Of a DNA stretch of 64,000 nucleotides, positions 63,550 to 64,000 are shown piece by piece; positions within the stretch are counted from its first letter, which is position 1, and every line of letters begins with the position of its first letter. A model generated the notes under the pieces. It was not told the origin of the DNA and did not search any database. It saw nothing but the letters and a program-made list of their open reading frames with translations. Location: assembly GCA_973895155.1 (NCBI GenBank), contig OZ316897.1, forward strand, positions 23,436,001-23,500,000, given 5' to 3'. This DNA is from Marsupella aquatica. Lineage: Eukaryota; Marchantiophyta. A program made the position numbers and the translations under genes.

Positions 63550-64000
63550 GGATCATAAATGATGGATAAAACTTACCACTCAAATAAAATTGCCCCATTG
63601 TCTCCATCGCACAACCCACCATGAAATCCAACCTTGAAGGGATTTGAGCTTTGAAGGATGACAATTCCCTTCTTTCCACCATTTCTGAATGTCGTCTGCA
63701 ATTCTATACGCTTCGACGTAAGTTGGGGCAATCCTTAACTTCTCCCATATCTTATAATGCTATGCATGACACCCCTCCTTGATGCTATCCAATGTGTGTC
63801 TCCTCAGGGACTGAGAAAAATGGAAAGCATCGCTGTGCTCTTTCATAGGATTTTGAACACCACCAAAAAAACTCGTCGTACAGCAATCCAACCAGCCTCT
63901 GCATTGTCAACTATGAATCCTCCAATAACAGGATTATGCACTCCATTCTCCGATGCCACATCTACCATCAATCGCCACGCAGTTTCAAGGGACTCGGTGT
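63550..64000 (-). pseudogene. Possible MULE-type transposase fragment
   Basis: The minus strand from the window edge reads ETAWRLMVDVASENG, then IGGFIVDNAEAGWIAVRRVF; after a frameshift comes GGVQNPMKEHSDAFHFSQSLRRHTL. A D..AE...I..VF.....FH..Q..R arrangement is typical of the second catalytic Asp and the following C/H-rich helix of Mutator-like transposases. At least one stop and frameshifts are present. The 5' part lies outside the window. The match rests on a short motif. Confidence 0.35.

Overview
The window is almost entirely LTR retrotransposons, nested inside one another, with no confident host gene, rRNA operon or tRNA gene. A plant-lineage (streptophyte) genome is suggested by the primer-binding site of family B (complementary to a plant-type tRNA-Asp 3' end), by retropepsins with a D-G-G active site as in plant Athila/Tat-like Ty3/gypsy elements, and by a Ty1/copia element of plant-like layout. 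A Ty3/gypsy pol carrying a DNMT3-like cytosine methyltransferase points more narrowly to a charophyte alga, because retrotransposon-borne DNMTs have been reported in charophytes and dinoflagellates. That placement is inference.

Layout. (1) 1-9264, plus strand: element A, a decayed Ty3/gypsy copy entering from the left (gag, PR, RT, RNase H, INT), followed by a roughly 4.0 kb LTR that itself contains a long coiled-coil ORF (ORF3). (2) 9265-53901, minus strand: element D, an old gypsy copy with order gag-PR-DNMT-RT-RNase H, cut into four pieces by three later insertions. (3) 9437-28782: B1, a young, complete family-B element with TSD GGTTT, inserted in D's RT; its gag is split by a complete Ty1/copia element (14002-19794, TSD AGATT). 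(4) 30334-35816: C1, an internally deleted family-C element with TSD CTGTC, inserted in D's methyltransferase. (5) 35984-49651: B2, an uninterrupted sister of B1 with TSD ATCAT, also inserted in D's methyltransferase. (6) 53902-57783 (plus) and 57784-61410 (minus): two family-C LTR sequences, C2 and C3, tail to tail, which D and C2 appear to have entered in turn. (7) 61411-64000: non-LTR sequence with decayed minus-strand ORFs, one weakly MULE-transposase-like, and a dispersed palindrome.

Read outward, the nest appears to be C3 < C2 < D < (A, C1, B1, B2), with copia inside B1. Insertions B1, B2, C1 and copia are proven by matching target-site duplications; the C3/C2/D and A steps are inferred.

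How the genes work together. Family B looks capable of autonomy: gag-PR, then an in-frame UGA in a TMV-like readthrough context, then RT-RNase H-INT, then two extra ORFs (ORF3, and ORF4 with a second retropepsin-like fold), all intact in B2 and intact apart from the copia insertion in B1. Families A and C place their ORF3 inside giant LTRs, with the polypurine tract inside the 3' end of the integrase gene. Family D carries a cytosine methyltransferase between protease and reverse transcriptase. Families A, C and D are decayed, with many nonsense codons explainable by C-to-T change; B and copia are young.
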